In this document: piece after piece, positions 26,675-35,862 of the stretch
How positions within the stretch are numbered: the first letter of the stretch is position 1
How the letters are laid out: the number at the start of each line of letters is the position of its first letter
Assembly (NCBI GenBank): GCA_934203205.1
Contig: CAKPYV010000008.1
Span: 1-64,000 of the forward strand
Direction: 5' to 3'
DNA from: an uncultured Anaerovibrio sp.
GTDB lineage: Bacteria > Bacillota > Negativicutes > Selenomonadales > Selenomonadaceae
Length of the DNA stretch: 64,000 nt
Notes under the pieces: model-generated
Databases searched by the model: none
Told to the model about the DNA's origin: nothing
The model's input: the letters and a program-made list of their open reading frames with translations, nothing else
Program-made: the position numbers and the translations under genes

Positions 26675-28210
26675 TTACAATGGAATATTACCATGCTTCT
26701 TAGCAGGCATGGATTCACGCTTGCTTGCACAAGCATTCAAAGCAGTAATAATCAATGGACGAGTCTCGCATGGCTCAATTACCATATCAGCATAGCCACG
26801 CTCAGCAGCCTTGTATGGAGTAGCAAACTCATCTACATAATCCTGAGTATTCTTAGCCTTCCGCTCTGGCTCATCACGCTTGAAGATAATATTAGCTGCA
26901 CCAGCAGGGCCCATAACCGCAATCTCAGAAGTAGGCCATGCCATAACCTGATCAGCACCCAGCTCACGGCAGCACATAGCAATATAGGAACCACCATAGG
27001 CCTTACGAGTGATAACAGTAATCTTTGGCACAGTAGCCTCAGAATATGCATACAGCATCTTGGCACCATGACGAATAATACCGCCATGCTCCTGACCAAC
27101 ACCTGGCAGGAAGCCTGGTACATCTACCAGATTTACCAGAGGAATGTTATAGGCATCACAGAAACGGATAAAGCGTGCAGACTTATCAGATGCATCAATA
27201 TCCAGGCAGCCGCCCATAACCTTTGGCTGGTTGGCAATAATACCAACGGTACGGCCATCAAAACGGGCAAAGCAGCAAATGATATTGATAGCAAAATGCT
27301 GATGAACCTCATAGAACTGGCCATCATCAACCAACATTCTGATAATATCCTTCATGTCGTAAGGAGCATTTGGATTGTCAGGAATAACAGTGTTCAACTC
27401 TGGATCCATACGGTTTGGATCATCGTTGGTAGCAACGATAGGAGTCTCCTCCATGTTGTTGCTTGGCAGGAAGCTCAGCAGATAACGAATCTGCTGAATG
27501 CAGTCATCCTCATTAGCTGCTACGAAGTGAGCAACACCAGACTTGGAGTTGTGAGTAACTGCACCACCCAGAGCCTCAGCAGTTACTTCCTCATAGGTTA
27601 CGGATTTGATAACTGCAGGACCAGTAATAAACATCTGGGAAGTCTTATCTACCATGTAGATAAAATCAGTAATAGCTGGAGAATATACAGCACCACCAGC
27701 GCAAGGTCCCATGATTACAGAAATCTGAGGAACTACGCCAGATGCAGCAGTATTGCGGTAGAAGATACCTGCATAACCAGACAGAGCATCTACAGCCTCC
27801 TGAATACGAGCACCACCAGAGTCGTTAATGCCGATAATAGGTGCGCCCATCTTCATAGCCAGATCCTGAACCTTCCAAATTTTCTTGGCATGCATCTCGC
27901 CCAAGGAACCACCCTCAACGGTGAAATCCTGTGCAAATGCATATACCAGACGGCCATCAACAGTACCATAACCAGTAACAACACCCTCAGCTGGCAGGTC
28001 CTTCTTTTCCTGACCAAAATTGGTGCAACGATGCTTTACGAACTGATCCAGCTCAATGAAGGAGCCTTCATCAAAGAGCTTTTCCAGACGCTCACGAGCA
28101 GTCATTTTACCTTTTTCATGCTGCTTAGCAATGCGCTTTTCACCACCGCCCTGAAGGATATGTGCCTTCTTGGCGTTCATAAGTTCAATTTTTTCCTGAA
28201 CTGTAGCCAT
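26675..28210 (-). CDS. mmdA: Methylmalonyl-CoA decarboxylase alpha (carboxyltransferase) subunit
   Basis: A 511-residue carboxyltransferase of the propionyl-CoA carboxylase beta/MmdA family. Seen: GKMTARERLEKLFDEGSF, the acyl-CoA pocket GINDSGGARIQEAVDALSG (about 117-135), MGPCAGGAVYSPAITDF, and the second half VDVPGFLPGVGQEHGGIIRHG. It moves the carboxyl group from (S)-methylmalonyl-CoA to the biotin carrier, yielding propionyl-CoA. It sits after the epimerase. A role in a reversible propionyl-CoA carboxylase is possible, but no biotin carboxylase is present. Confidence 0.94.
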   Translation of the reverse strand: MATVQEKIELMNAKKAHILQGGGEKRIAKQHEKGKMTARERLEKLFDEGSFIELDQFVKHRCTNFGQEKKDLPAEGVVTGYGTVDGRLVYAFAQDFTVEGGSLGEMHAKKIWKVQDLAMKMGAPIIGINDSGGARIQEAVDALSGYAGIFYRNTAASGVVPQISVIMGPCAGGAVYSPAITDFIYMVDKTSQMFITGPAVIKSVTYEEVTAEALGGAVTHNSKSGVAHFVAANEDDCIQQIRYLLSFLPSNNMEETPIVATNDDPNRMDPELNTVIPDNPNAPYDMKDIIRMLVDDGQFYEVHQHFAINIICCFARFDGRTVGIIANQPKVMGGCLDIDASDKSARFIRFCDAYNIPLVNLVDVPGFLPGVGQEHGGIIRHGAKMLYAYSEATVPKITVITRKAYGGSYIAMCCRELGADQVMAWPTSEIAVMGPAGAANIIFKRDEPERKAKNTQDYVDEFATPYKAAERGYADMVIEPCETRPLIITALNACASKRESMPAKKHGNIPL

Positions 28211-28249
28211 TTTTTACCTCCTCAACAGCCCTATCTATGGCTGAATTAT

Positions 28250-28672
28250 TTATCTGTCCTCGTGCTGGCAGAGCTCCAGGAGCACGCCAAAGGTGGATTT
28301 TGGATGTACAAATGCAATATCTGCACCGCCGGCACCCTTACGAGGCTTGGTATCAATCATTTTGATGCCCTTTTCCTGCAATTCTGCAATAGCTGCAGGG
28401 AGATCATCTACACGGAGAGCAATGTGCTGAATACCGCCACGGCCACCGTTCTTTTCAATAAACTTAGCAATTGGGCTATCTGGCTCAGTTGCTGCCAAAA
28501 GCTCAATCTCAGAGCCATTTGGAGTTGGATTGAAAGTAGTGGTAACCTTCTGCTCAGCTACGGTTTCCTGGCCAGTGCAAGGAAGTCCGATTGCAGTCCA
28601 GAAGTTCTGAGTTTCATCCAAATCATTTACAGCAATACCAATGTGATCTACACCTAAAATCTTGAATGCCAT
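28250..28672 (-). CDS. mce: Methylmalonyl-CoA epimerase
   Basis: A 140-residue VOC-fold enzyme that interconverts the (R) and (S) forms of methylmalonyl-CoA. GVDHIGIAVNDLDE at the start gives the first metal histidine; GGIQHIALRVDDL near 80 gives the second, and the C-terminal FGVLLELCQHED gives the glutamate. Length and motifs are typical. It lies between meaB and mmdA, linking the mutase product to the decarboxylase. Confidence 0.95.
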   Translation of the reverse strand: MAFKILGVDHIGIAVNDLDETQNFWTAIGLPCTGQETVAEQKVTTTFNPTPNGSEIELLAATEPDSPIAKFIEKNGGRGGIQHIALRVDDLPAAIAELQEKGIKMIDTKPRKGAGGADIAFVHPKSTFGVLLELCQHEDR

Positions 28673-28695
28673 TTAGCATACCCCCTAAAATACAA

Positions 28696-29718
28696 TTACT
28701 CTTTTAGCATATCTTGCATAACATTAGCTACTACAGTATAAGGATCGGTTTCCCGCCGCTTAATCTGCTCTACATATTCATCCAGCTTGCCGGTTTTCTC
28801 CAGCTTGCCGGTAATATACTTGCCAATGTTGCTATGTAGAACATCCAGCATTTCATTCTTAGAACGCTCAGTGCGACGCTTCTGAAGAATTCCTGTCTCA
28901 CTGATGTACTTAAAATGCTTTTCGATATTCTCAACAGTTTCAGTGATGCCTTCATTCTGGCTGGCTATAACCTTTTGGATAGGCGGCCGCCATGCATTTC
29001 CTACAGCATGCTTAGCCACATTGAGATGGTGGAACTGATCAGCCAAGGCCTTCTCAGTATCGGTCTGTTCCATCTGCATGCCATGAGCATCCAAATCCAG
29101 CATCATATTCAGTTCGCGAACCAGCTTGTCAGCACCATCATGGTCTGCCTTGTTAATGGTGAATACATCGCCAATCTCCAAGATACCTGCCTTGATAGCC
29201 TGAATATCATCACCCATGCCAGGGATTAACACAACCATGGTTGTATCCGCAGCCTTCACGATGTCAACCTCAGACTGTCCTACACCTACGGTCTCAACGA
29301 AAATAATGTCCTTACCGAAGGCATCCATTGCCTTGATGGCATCCGCAGTCTTATGTGACAATCCACCCAGGCTGCCGCGGGTTCCCATACTACGAATGAA
29401 AACACCCTCGTCCATAGTTAGGCTGTTCATACGAATACGATCACCTAGGATAGCACCACCAGTAAATGGGCTCGTAGGATCTATGGCAATAATACCAACA
29501 GTCTTCCCCTGAGCACGATAAGCCTTAGCCAGCTTATCAGTCAAGGTACTTTTGCCTGCTCCCGGAGGTCCGGTAATTCCCAGGACAAAAGCGTGACCAG
29601 TGTGAGTATAAAGCCGCTTCATTATGTCCACAGCTTCATCATACTCATTTTCAATAGCAGTGATAGCACGGGATAAAGCTAGCCGGTTGCCCTTTAACAA
29701 TTCTTCTACAATGTCCAT
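28696..29718 (-). CDS. meaB: MeaB/ArgK-family GTPase, methylmalonyl-CoA mutase chaperone
   Basis: About 340 residues. A P-loop GTPase with GITGPPGAGKSTLTDKLA, DPTSPFTGGAILGDRIRM, FVETVGVGQSEVDIV and an NKAD-type guanine motif. MeaB-type proteins load and protect adenosylcobalamin on methylmalonyl-CoA mutase. The ATG at 29718 (MDIVEELLKG) is the natural start; the longer frame adds a cysteine- and tryptophan-rich stretch without support. It follows the small mutase subunit by 105 bases, within which no separate gene is seen. Confidence 0.93.
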   Translation of the reverse strand: MDIVEELLKGNRLALSRAITAIENEYDEAVDIMKRLYTHTGHAFVLGITGPPGAGKSTLTDKLAKAYRAQGKTVGIIAIDPTSPFTGGAILGDRIRMNSLTMDEGVFIRSMGTRGSLGGLSHKTADAIKAMDAFGKDIIFVETVGVGQSEVDIVKAADTTMVVLIPGMGDDIQAIKAGILEIGDVFTINKADHDGADKLVRELNMMLDLDAHGMQMEQTDTEKALADQFHHLNVAKHAVGNAWRPPIQKVIASQNEGITETVENIEKHFKYISETGILQKRRTERSKNEMLDVLHSNIGKYITGKLEKTGKLDEYVEQIKRRETDPYTVVANVMQDMLKE

Positions 29719-29823
29719 TCTGCACCACCAATAAGTACAATGACACAAGGGCCAGATATCCGGAGCAGTCCCTAGAAACTCCTCCGGATAATGACCGCCT
29801 CTGTCAAAATTATTTATTACAGC

Positions 29824-30216
29824 TTATTTTACATTAGCCTTGATAAAGTCTACAATAGCGCTGGTAGGAGTACCAGGAGTGAATACCTCAGATACACCTG
29901 CTTCCTTCAGAGCTGGAATATCAGTCTCAGGAATAACGCCACCGCCGATAATCAAAACATCATCCATGCCCTTCTCGCGAACCAAATTTACAACCTTAGG
30001 GAACAGATGTGGATGAGCACCGGAAAGAATGGACATTGCCACAACATTTACGTCCTCCTGCAGAGCTGCCTCAGCAATCTGCTCAGGAGTCTGACGAAGA
30101 CCAGTATAAATAACCTCAAAACCTGCATCACGGAGTGCACGGGCAACAACCTTAGCACCACGATCATGGCCATCCAGGCCTGGCTTTGCAACTAAAACTC
30201 TAATACGCTTTTCCAT
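29824..30216 (-). CDS. mcmB: Methylmalonyl-CoA mutase, cobalamin-binding subunit
   Basis: A 130-residue B12-binding domain. The DxHxxG motif is seen at [12 protein letters not shown] (His17 is the lower axial ligand), followed by [14 protein letters not shown] and [11 protein letters not shown]. It is the C-terminal domain of the usual large mutase chain, here a separate gene as in archaeal and several anaerobic bacterial mutases. It lies 23 bases after the catalytic subunit and works with it to convert succinyl-CoA to (R)-methylmalonyl-CoA. Confidence 0.95.
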   Translation of the reverse strand: MEKRIRVLVAKPGLDGHDRGAKVVARALRDAGFEVIYTGLRQTPEQIAEAALQEDVNVVAMSILSGAHPHLFPKVVNLVREKGMDDVLIIGGGVIPETDIPALKEAGVSEVFTPGTPTSAIVDFIKANVK

Positions 30217-30239
30217 TTCTATGTACCTCCAACTACTAA

Positions 30240-31886
30240 TTACAGATTTACATGAGCCTCATACTCACCAAATACTTCACGCATTACGCCGCAAATCTCA
30301 CCGAGAGTTGCATAAGTGTGTACAGCCTTCAGAATGTGTGGCATAAGGTTCTCATTCTCATCCTGGCAAGCAGCCTTCAGGTCAGCCAAAGCAGCCTTTA
30401 CAGCATCATTGTCACGCTTAGCCTTCATGGCATGGAGACGCTCACACTGAGCAACGCCTACAGAAGCATCTACCTTCAGCAGACCCTTTGGAGGTTCTTC
30501 CTCAACCTGGAACTTGTTAACACCAACGATGGTCTTTGCACCGGACTCAACATCCATCTGCCACTTATAAGCAGAATCCTGAATTTCCTTCTGGATGTAG
30601 CCCTTCTCAATAGCAGCAACAGCACCGCCGATTTCATCAATCTTATTGATGTATTCCCATGCTTCCTTCTCAATCTTGTTGGTGAGAGCCTCTACATAGT
30701 AGGAACCAGCCAATGGATCAATTACATCAGCCAGACCAGACTCATAAGCAACAATCTGCTGAGTACGGAGAGCGATCATTACGGACTCCTCAGTTGGCAG
30801 AGCCAGAGCCTCATCACGAGAGTTAGTGTGGAGGGACTGGGTACCACCCATAACAGCAGCTGCAGTCTGCAGAGCAACACGAACGATGTTGTTGTTAGGC
30901 TGCTGTGCAGTCAGCATGGAGCCTGCAGTCTGAGTATGGACACGCAGCATCATGGACTTTGGCTTCTCAGCGTGGAAACGCTCCTTCATAACCTTAGCCC
31001 ATACGCGGCGGGAAGCACGGAACTTAGCAACCTCTTCCAGAACATTGTTGTGTGCATTCCAGAAGAAAGAGAGACGGCCTGCAAAATCATCAATATGCAG
31101 ACCAGCCTTAATAGCAGCCTCGCAATATGCAATACCATCAGCAATGGTAAATGCAATTTCCTGAGAAGCAGTAGAGCCTGCCTCACGGATATGATAACCG
31201 GAGATAGAAATAGTATTCCACTTTGGAACATTCTTGGAGCAATACTCAAAGATATTGGTAATCAGACGCATGGATGGACGTGGAGGGAAGATATAAGTAC
31301 CACGTGCAGCATACTCCTTCAAAATATCGTTCTGAATAGTACCCTTCAGCTGGTCAGCTGGTACACCCTGCTTCTCTGCAACAGCAATGTACATAGCCAG
31401 CAGAACAGATGCAGGAGCATTGATAGTCATGGAAGTGGAAACCTTGCCCAGGTCAATCTTGTCGAAGAGAACTTCCATATCAGCAAGGGAGTCAATAGCA
31501 ACACCAACCTTGCCTACCTCGCCCTCAGAAATGGCATCATCGGAATCATAACCAATCTGAGTAGGCAGGTCGAAAGCACAAGACAAACCGGTAGCACCGG
31601 ACTCAATCAAATAGCGATAACGCTTGTTGGACTCTGCAGCAGTGGAGAAACCTGCATACATACGCATGGTCCAGAAACGACCGCGATACATGGTAGGCTG
31701 TACACCACGAGTATATGGGTACATACCAGGGAAGCCAATTTCATCGGCATAGTCAGTATCCTTAATATCCAATGGAGTGTACAAACGCTGCTCTGGCAGG
31801 TGTGGACGCTCTGGGAAGCGGGAAATTGCCTTCTCTACGCTGGCATTATATTTATCTAAACCAGCCTGAATTTTTTCATTGCTCAT
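30240..31886 (-). CDS. mcmA: Methylmalonyl-CoA mutase, catalytic subunit
   Basis: A 548-residue TIM-barrel subunit of the split mutase. Seen: [20 protein letters not shown] (about residues 52-71), [49 protein letters not shown] and [19 protein letters not shown]. The cobalamin domain is absent and supplied by mcmB. It is the second gene of the operon, after the CoA transferase. Together these genes form the succinate-to-propionate branch (Wood-Werkman). Confidence 0.96.
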   Translation of the reverse strand: MSNEKIQAGLDKYNASVEKAISRFPERPHLPEQRLYTPLDIKDTDYADEIGFPGMYPYTRGVQPTMYRGRFWTMRMYAGFSTAAESNKRYRYLIESGATGLSCAFDLPTQIGYDSDDAISEGEVGKVGVAIDSLADMEVLFDKIDLGKVSTSMTINAPASVLLAMYIAVAEKQGVPADQLKGTIQNDILKEYAARGTYIFPPRPSMRLITNIFEYCSKNVPKWNTISISGYHIREAGSTASQEIAFTIADGIAYCEAAIKAGLHIDDFAGRLSFFWNAHNNVLEEVAKFRASRRVWAKVMKERFHAEKPKSMMLRVHTQTAGSMLTAQQPNNNIVRVALQTAAAVMGGTQSLHTNSRDEALALPTEESVMIALRTQQIVAYESGLADVIDPLAGSYYVEALTNKIEKEAWEYINKIDEIGGAVAAIEKGYIQKEIQDSAYKWQMDVESGAKTIVGVNKFQVEEEPPKGLLKVDASVGVAQCERLHAMKAKRDNDAVKAALADLKAACQDENENLMPHILKAVHTYATLGEICGVMREVFGEYEAHVNL

Positions 31887-31904
31887 AATTTTAAAAACCC
31901 CCTA

Positions 31905-33413
31905 TTATTTTTTCATGGTACCGGTTTCCTGGAATCTTTCATGCCAGGAAAGTGCTTCAGTGAGAATATGAGGAGTGTGGGCCTGTTTGGTCTCTTTCAA
32001 AGCTCTCTCATAATAATCCATCAGCATTGGCTTGTAGTCAGGATGTGCACAGTTCTCAATGATAACCTTTGCTCTCTGACGAGGAGACAAGCCACGCAGG
32101 TCCGCCAGGCCCTGCTCAGTAACAATAATATCAACATCATGCTCAGTGTGATCAATATGAGAACACATAGGCACGATAGAAGAAATAGCACCGCCCTTGG
32201 CAGTGGAAACTGTAAAGAATACAGTCAGATAAGCATTACGGGCAAAATCACCGGAGCCGCCAATACCATTCATCATCTTGGTGCCCATGATGTGAGTGGA
32301 ATTAACATTGCCGTAGATATCACACTCAATAGCGGTATTCATAGCGATAATACCAATACGACGTGCAATCTCAGGGCTGTTAGCAACCTCCTGTGGACGA
32401 AGTACGATATGCTTTCTGTATTCCTTGATATTCTTGTAGAAACGCTCCAAACCCTCCGGAGATGGGCTTAAAGCTGTACCGGAGGCGAATGCCAGCTTGC
32501 CTGCATCAATCAGATCAAACATACCATCCTGAATAACCTCGGTAAATACTGTCAGATCCTTCAAATCAGAATCAACAAAACCGCTGATAACAGCATTGGC
32601 TACAGCACCTACGCCAGACTGCAATGGCAGCAGATTCTTTGGCATACGGCCAGCAGCAACCTCCTTGTGGAGAAGCTCAATGAAATTCTGAGACATCTTG
32701 CGAGAATTTTCATCAATCTCACCCAATGCACGAGTATGATCTGGAATATCGCAAGGTACGATAAACTTAATCTTGTCAGGTGTGCATGGGATATAAGGTG
32801 TGCCAATTCTGTCATTTGGCTTTACGATTGGAATTGGCAGACGATTTGGAGGATCAAGAGGTACATAAACATCATGCATGCCCTCCAGCTCCATAGGCTG
32901 AGTGGTGTTAACCTCTACAATAACCACATCTGCAGTCTCCACATAGGAGGCACTGTTACCCATAGAGGTGGTAGGAATAATATTTCCTTCCTCAGTAATA
33001 GCACAAGCCTCTACAATGGCTACATCAATTTTGCCACCAAGGAAGCCGTAACGAGCCAACTGAGCAGACTCGGACAGATGCAGATCGCAGTAATCAATCT
33101 TGCCGCTGTTAATGGCGTTTCTCATATCCTTGTTGGTCTGGTATGGCATGCGGAACTTAATACCATTGGCTCTTGCCAGTGCGCCATCCTCTTCGTCACC
33201 GGTGGATGCACCTGTCCAGAGATTAATCTGGAAATGTTCCTTCTCCATACGGGCTGCCAAGGCCATTGGAACTGCCTTTGGATAGCCAGATGGGGTAAAG
33301 CCGCTGGTACCAACATTCATGCCTGGCTTAATGAAAGCAGCTGCCTCTTCTGCAGTTACGATCTTTGCCTGTAATTCTTTGTTACGTACGCGATTGAGAA
33401 TATCAATCATCAA
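31905..33413 (-). CDS. Acetyl-CoA hydrolase/transferase family protein, probably propionyl-CoA:succinate CoA transferase
   Basis: A 502-residue member of the acetyl-CoA hydrolase/succinyl-CoA:acetate transferase family. Seen: KPGMNVGTSGFTPSGYPKAV near residue 29, VEVNTTQPMELEGMHDV, and the late NGIGGSGDFARNAYLTVF segment. As the first gene of the mutase operon it should activate succinate with CoA from propionyl-CoA, closing the propionate cycle. Acetate as partner is also possible. The start MMIDILNRVRNKEL lies behind GGGGGAGA. Confidence 0.88.
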   Translation of the reverse strand: MMIDILNRVRNKELQAKIVTAEEAAAFIKPGMNVGTSGFTPSGYPKAVPMALAARMEKEHFQINLWTGASTGDEEDGALARANGIKFRMPYQTNKDMRNAINSGKIDYCDLHLSESAQLARYGFLGGKIDVAIVEACAITEEGNIIPTTSMGNSASYVETADVVIVEVNTTQPMELEGMHDVYVPLDPPNRLPIPIVKPNDRIGTPYIPCTPDKIKFIVPCDIPDHTRALGEIDENSRKMSQNFIELLHKEVAAGRMPKNLLPLQSGVGAVANAVISGFVDSDLKDLTVFTEVIQDGMFDLIDAGKLAFASGTALSPSPEGLERFYKNIKEYRKHIVLRPQEVANSPEIARRIGIIAMNTAIECDIYGNVNSTHIMGTKMMNGIGGSGDFARNAYLTVFFTVSTAKGGAISSIVPMCSHIDHTEHDVDIIVTEQGLADLRGLSPRQRAKVIIENCAHPDYKPMLMDYYERALKETKQAHTPHILTEALSWHERFQETGTMKK

Positions 33414-33852
33414 AAATCTCCCCCTGTAATATACCTAAAATCTGCTATGAATCCTATGCCGATGACTAAGGTTGCTCAGTTTATAACCAAAAGTTATCAA
33501 CTTATCAAAGACAAGTTATCACAAAATTCATAGTACATATTAACCTTATTTAAAAGGATACCACTATACATAAATTCAGTCAAGTAGTGGTTTTGCTGAT
33601 AGTTTTACTGTTTTTGAACATTTGTAAAAATGTATTTATACACTGAAACAATGTATTGTACCGGTGTACTTTTTCTTTTTTTATATTGTAAATTTATGCA
33701 GTTCAAAGTCTACTATAACTCACAGTAATTGTATTGAAACAATTTACACAAATATTATACCACAAATTCAAAATTTGTACTAATCTGTAGAGAAAAATTC
33801 TTATTCTTTCTCAGTATATGTATGACAAATTTATTTCCCATGAAATTTTGGC
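33414..33852. promoter_or_regulatory. AT-rich upstream region of the propionate operon
   Basis: No gene is seen. AAGTTATCA occurs at 33491-33499 and 33513-33521 with a related CTTATCA between, a possible operator cluster close to the CoA transferase start. Further up, several AT-rich segments include TGTATTTATACA-like inverted repeats. No confident -35/-10 pair was found. Confidence 0.4.
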
Positions 33853-33880
33853 AAAAAAAAACTTCTCATCTCTGAGAAGT
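33853..33880 (-). terminator. Terminator of the tRNA cluster
   Basis: On the minus strand ACTTCTCA-GAGA-TGAGAAGT followed by a run of eight T. It lies 12 bases past the CCA end of the last tRNA. Confidence 0.88.
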
Positions 33881-33892
33881 TCTGATTGCAAA

Positions 33893-33970
33893 TGGTCGGA
33901 GCGACAGGATTCGAACCTACGACCCCCTGGTCCCAAGCCAGGTGCTCTACCAAACTGAGCTACGCCCCGA
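33893..33970 (-). tRNA. tRNA-Pro (TGG), copy 2
   Basis: On the minus strand a full cloverleaf from TCGGGGCGTAGCTC to CTCCGACCA. The anticodon loop CTTGGGA gives TGG, reading proline codons. The T loop GGTTCGAATCC and encoded CCA are present. The sequence is the same as the copy at 34247-34324. Confidence 0.95.
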
Positions 33971-34163
33971 TTCTAACTTCGTCTCACACCATTATACTTC
34001 GTCATTCCATCGTCGTTGTTCAGTCGACGTACCGAAGTACGACTCCTTCACACTCCTCGAAATAACTCGTCTACCGGCGTGATACTCGTTACAATTAGCT
34101 GCTTCGTCTCACACCAACGCAAAACGAAAATAAGCTATATATAAAATTGTTGCTGTCAAAAAA
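33971..34163. other. Spacer between tRNA genes with a 15-bp direct repeat
   Basis: CTTCGTCTCACACCA occurs at 33977-33991 and again at 34102-34116. The spacer is otherwise non-coding. It may be left over from duplication or insertion within the tRNA operon. Confidence 0.5.
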
Positions 34164-34240
<77 letters not shown>

Positions 34241-34246
34241 AAAAAG

Positions 34247-34324
34247 TGGTCGGAGCGACAGGATTCGAACCTACGACCCCCTGGTCCCAAGCCAGGTGCT
34301 CTACCAAACTGAGCTACGCCCCGA
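34247..34324 (-). tRNA. tRNA-Pro (TGG), copy 1
   Basis: Minus-strand tRNA matching the copy at 33893-33970, with anticodon TGG and encoded CCA. It is first in the three-gene operon, 6 bases before tRNA-Arg and just after a consensus promoter. Confidence 0.95.
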
Positions 34325-34337
34325 CAACGCAAGAAAT

Positions 34338-34366
34338 ATTATGCCACATCTTTCAAACTTTGTCAA
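34338..34366 (-). promoter_or_regulatory. Promoter of the tRNA-Pro/Arg/Pro operon
   Basis: Minus strand: TTGACA (34361-34366), a 17-base spacer and CATAAT (34338-34343), ending 13 bases before the first tRNA. Confidence 0.85.
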
Positions 34367-34456
34367 GCATTTTTTTGCTTTTTTCAAAGTCCGTCTTTAG
34401 CTCTTTCCTGCACAACATTGACAATTATAACAGCATCATCTCAAAAATGCAAGCAT

Positions 34457-34804
34457 TTATTCAATAATTTTTTGTAATTTTTCTCTAACAGCCATAACTT
34501 CTTCCCAGGTGGTCAAGGCATGGTCTGGCATTCTACCTGCTCTAAACTCCTCCACAATGCTTATGACTAAATCATATACCGGGGTAATCCCCATATTGGC
34601 ACTAATCCCCTTTAAGTCATGAGCTGCCCCAAAAGCCGCCTTCACATCACCAGCCTTGATAGCTTCACCCAATTCCCCAAAGGATTCATCATGTATATAT
34701 TTTGTAAAGCATTTTCCGTAAAAATCCTCATTGTTCAAAAACCTGCCCATGGACTCATTCACCTTACAGCCATAATCGGTAAGTTTATCTATAAGAGCTG
34801 ACAT
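34457..34804 (-). CDS. Histidine phosphotransfer (Hpt) domain protein at the end of the pel operon
   Basis: About 115 residues, nearly all one Hpt helical bundle. The phosphorylatable histidine is His62 in AAFGAAHDLKGISANMG, matching HxLKG. Such proteins pass phosphate between a hybrid sensor kinase and a response regulator, neither of which is in this window. The ATG at 34804 is chosen because GGAGGTG lies 6-7 bases upstream; a longer frame would start inside the intergenic region. It follows the hydrolase gene by 47 bases and looks co-transcribed with the pel genes, suggesting phosphorelay input to Pel production. Confidence 0.85.
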   Translation of the reverse strand: MSALIDKLTDYGCKVNESMGRFLNNEDFYGKCFTKYIHDESFGELGEAIKAGDVKAAFGAAHDLKGISANMGITPVYDLVISIVEEFRAGRMPDHALTTWEEVMAVREKLQKIIE

Positions 34805-34851
34805 TACCCGCACCTCCAGAAATTTATTTTTTCTACATTCTAACAAGATTT

Positions 34852-35862
34852 TTACTGATTAGCAATATCCTCAAACGCATAAAAGACATCAATTACATCC
34901 AGAAATGCTCCATCAAAGCCAGCTGCCAATATCTGGTCCAGATAAGACTGAGGACTTCCCATCAGCATCTTCTGCCAGTCCTTACTCCAATACCTAACTC
35001 TATAATTGCCTTCCCAATCACCATTGGCAATCCACATCCAGTCAGGAGGATTTGTTTCCCACTTAGGCTGCCAATAAGGACGATAATCCTCTGCCTCCCC
35101 TACACTCATATAGGAAGCTACCAGACGTCTGCTGCCACCTGGCTTGTATTGCAGCCTAGCCACATCCTGAGGTGTCAACATGGAGTCCCCATAATAAGCA
35201 TCTATAATGAGCAAATCATAATTGCTGGCTGCCAAACTAGCAATATAAGACTCCTTAGAGGAAAATGCTTCTGGATTTAACAGTACCAAATAGTTTTTGG
35301 CCTGAGACAGCTCTGTGCAGGCCCTATCATTGTTATTATTAGGTGCTTCCTTAGGCAATCTATCCAAATCCCTGCGGGCAGATACCCAACCCAAATAGCC
35401 ATAATCCCTATCCTCCCGATAGGATTTCTGAGTTTCTGGCTTTTCTCGACAATAATCCAAAACCAAAGGTACTACCCCAGATTTTTTGGCCTCTGCCAAT
35501 AAATCATGGAAAATTTCCTGATCCTCTACAGGGGTAGGATTATCCATAGCCATATCCCAGCCATAATTTACAGACTCCACCATTACCCCATCCAAATGGG
35601 CTTTCAGCTTGTCGCAATCCTCCTCAGGAAACATTTCATTGCTTTCCATCAGGCCAGCTCCACCATTGGCTATAATAAAAAAATCTCCCTTGCCATGTTC
35701 TTGTCCATATTCCTTAATATCACAAATAAGATTGCCCATTTCCTGACGATAAGCAGTCTCCTCCTTATTACTGTTATTGGCGGCAGCAATATTGTGATAA
35801 GTATACAGCCCTGCCAGAGAAGCAACAATTCCGGCAGCAGCCAGCAAAATTTTTATTTTCAT
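34852..35862 (-). CDS. PelA-like glycoside hydrolase (GH114-type) with signal anchor
   Basis: A 336-residue secreted or anchored protein with a hydrophobic N-terminus (residues 4-20). The rest matches the TM1410/GH114 hydrolase fold found at the N-terminus of Pseudomonas PelA, an alpha-1,4-galactosaminidase. Key spots: DGVMVESVNYG (near 91-101), DLLIIDAYYGDS, SYMSVGEAEDYRPYW (Glu256/Glu258 region) and GFDGAFLDVIDVFYAF. It would cut Pel polymer outside the cytoplasmic membrane. In P. aeruginosa hydrolase and deacetylase are one PelA chain; here they are two genes, the deacetylase being at 40801-42615. Confidence 0.85.
   Translation of the reverse strand: MKIKILLAAAGIVASLAGLYTYHNIAAANNSNKEETAYRQEMGNLICDIKEYGQEHGKGDFFIIANGGAGLMESNEMFPEEDCDKLKAHLDGVMVESVNYGWDMAMDNPTPVEDQEIFHDLLAEAKKSGVVPLVLDYCREKPETQKSYREDRDYGYLGWVSARRDLDRLPKEAPNNNNDRACTELSQAKNYLVLLNPEAFSSKESYIASLAASNYDLLIIDAYYGDSMLTPQDVARLQYKPGGSRRLVASYMSVGEAEDYRPYWQPKWETNPPDWMWIANGDWEGNYRVRYWSKDWQKMLMGSPQSYLDQILAAGFDGAFLDVIDVFYAFEDIANQ

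Noticed and set aside
26693..28657. Long plus-strand frame (654 residues) opposite mmdA and mce
   Set aside because: Antisense shadow created by codon bias; the minus-strand genes are clear homologues.
30252..31859. Plus-strand frame (535 residues) opposite the mutase
   Set aside because: Antisense shadow of mcmA with no translation signal.
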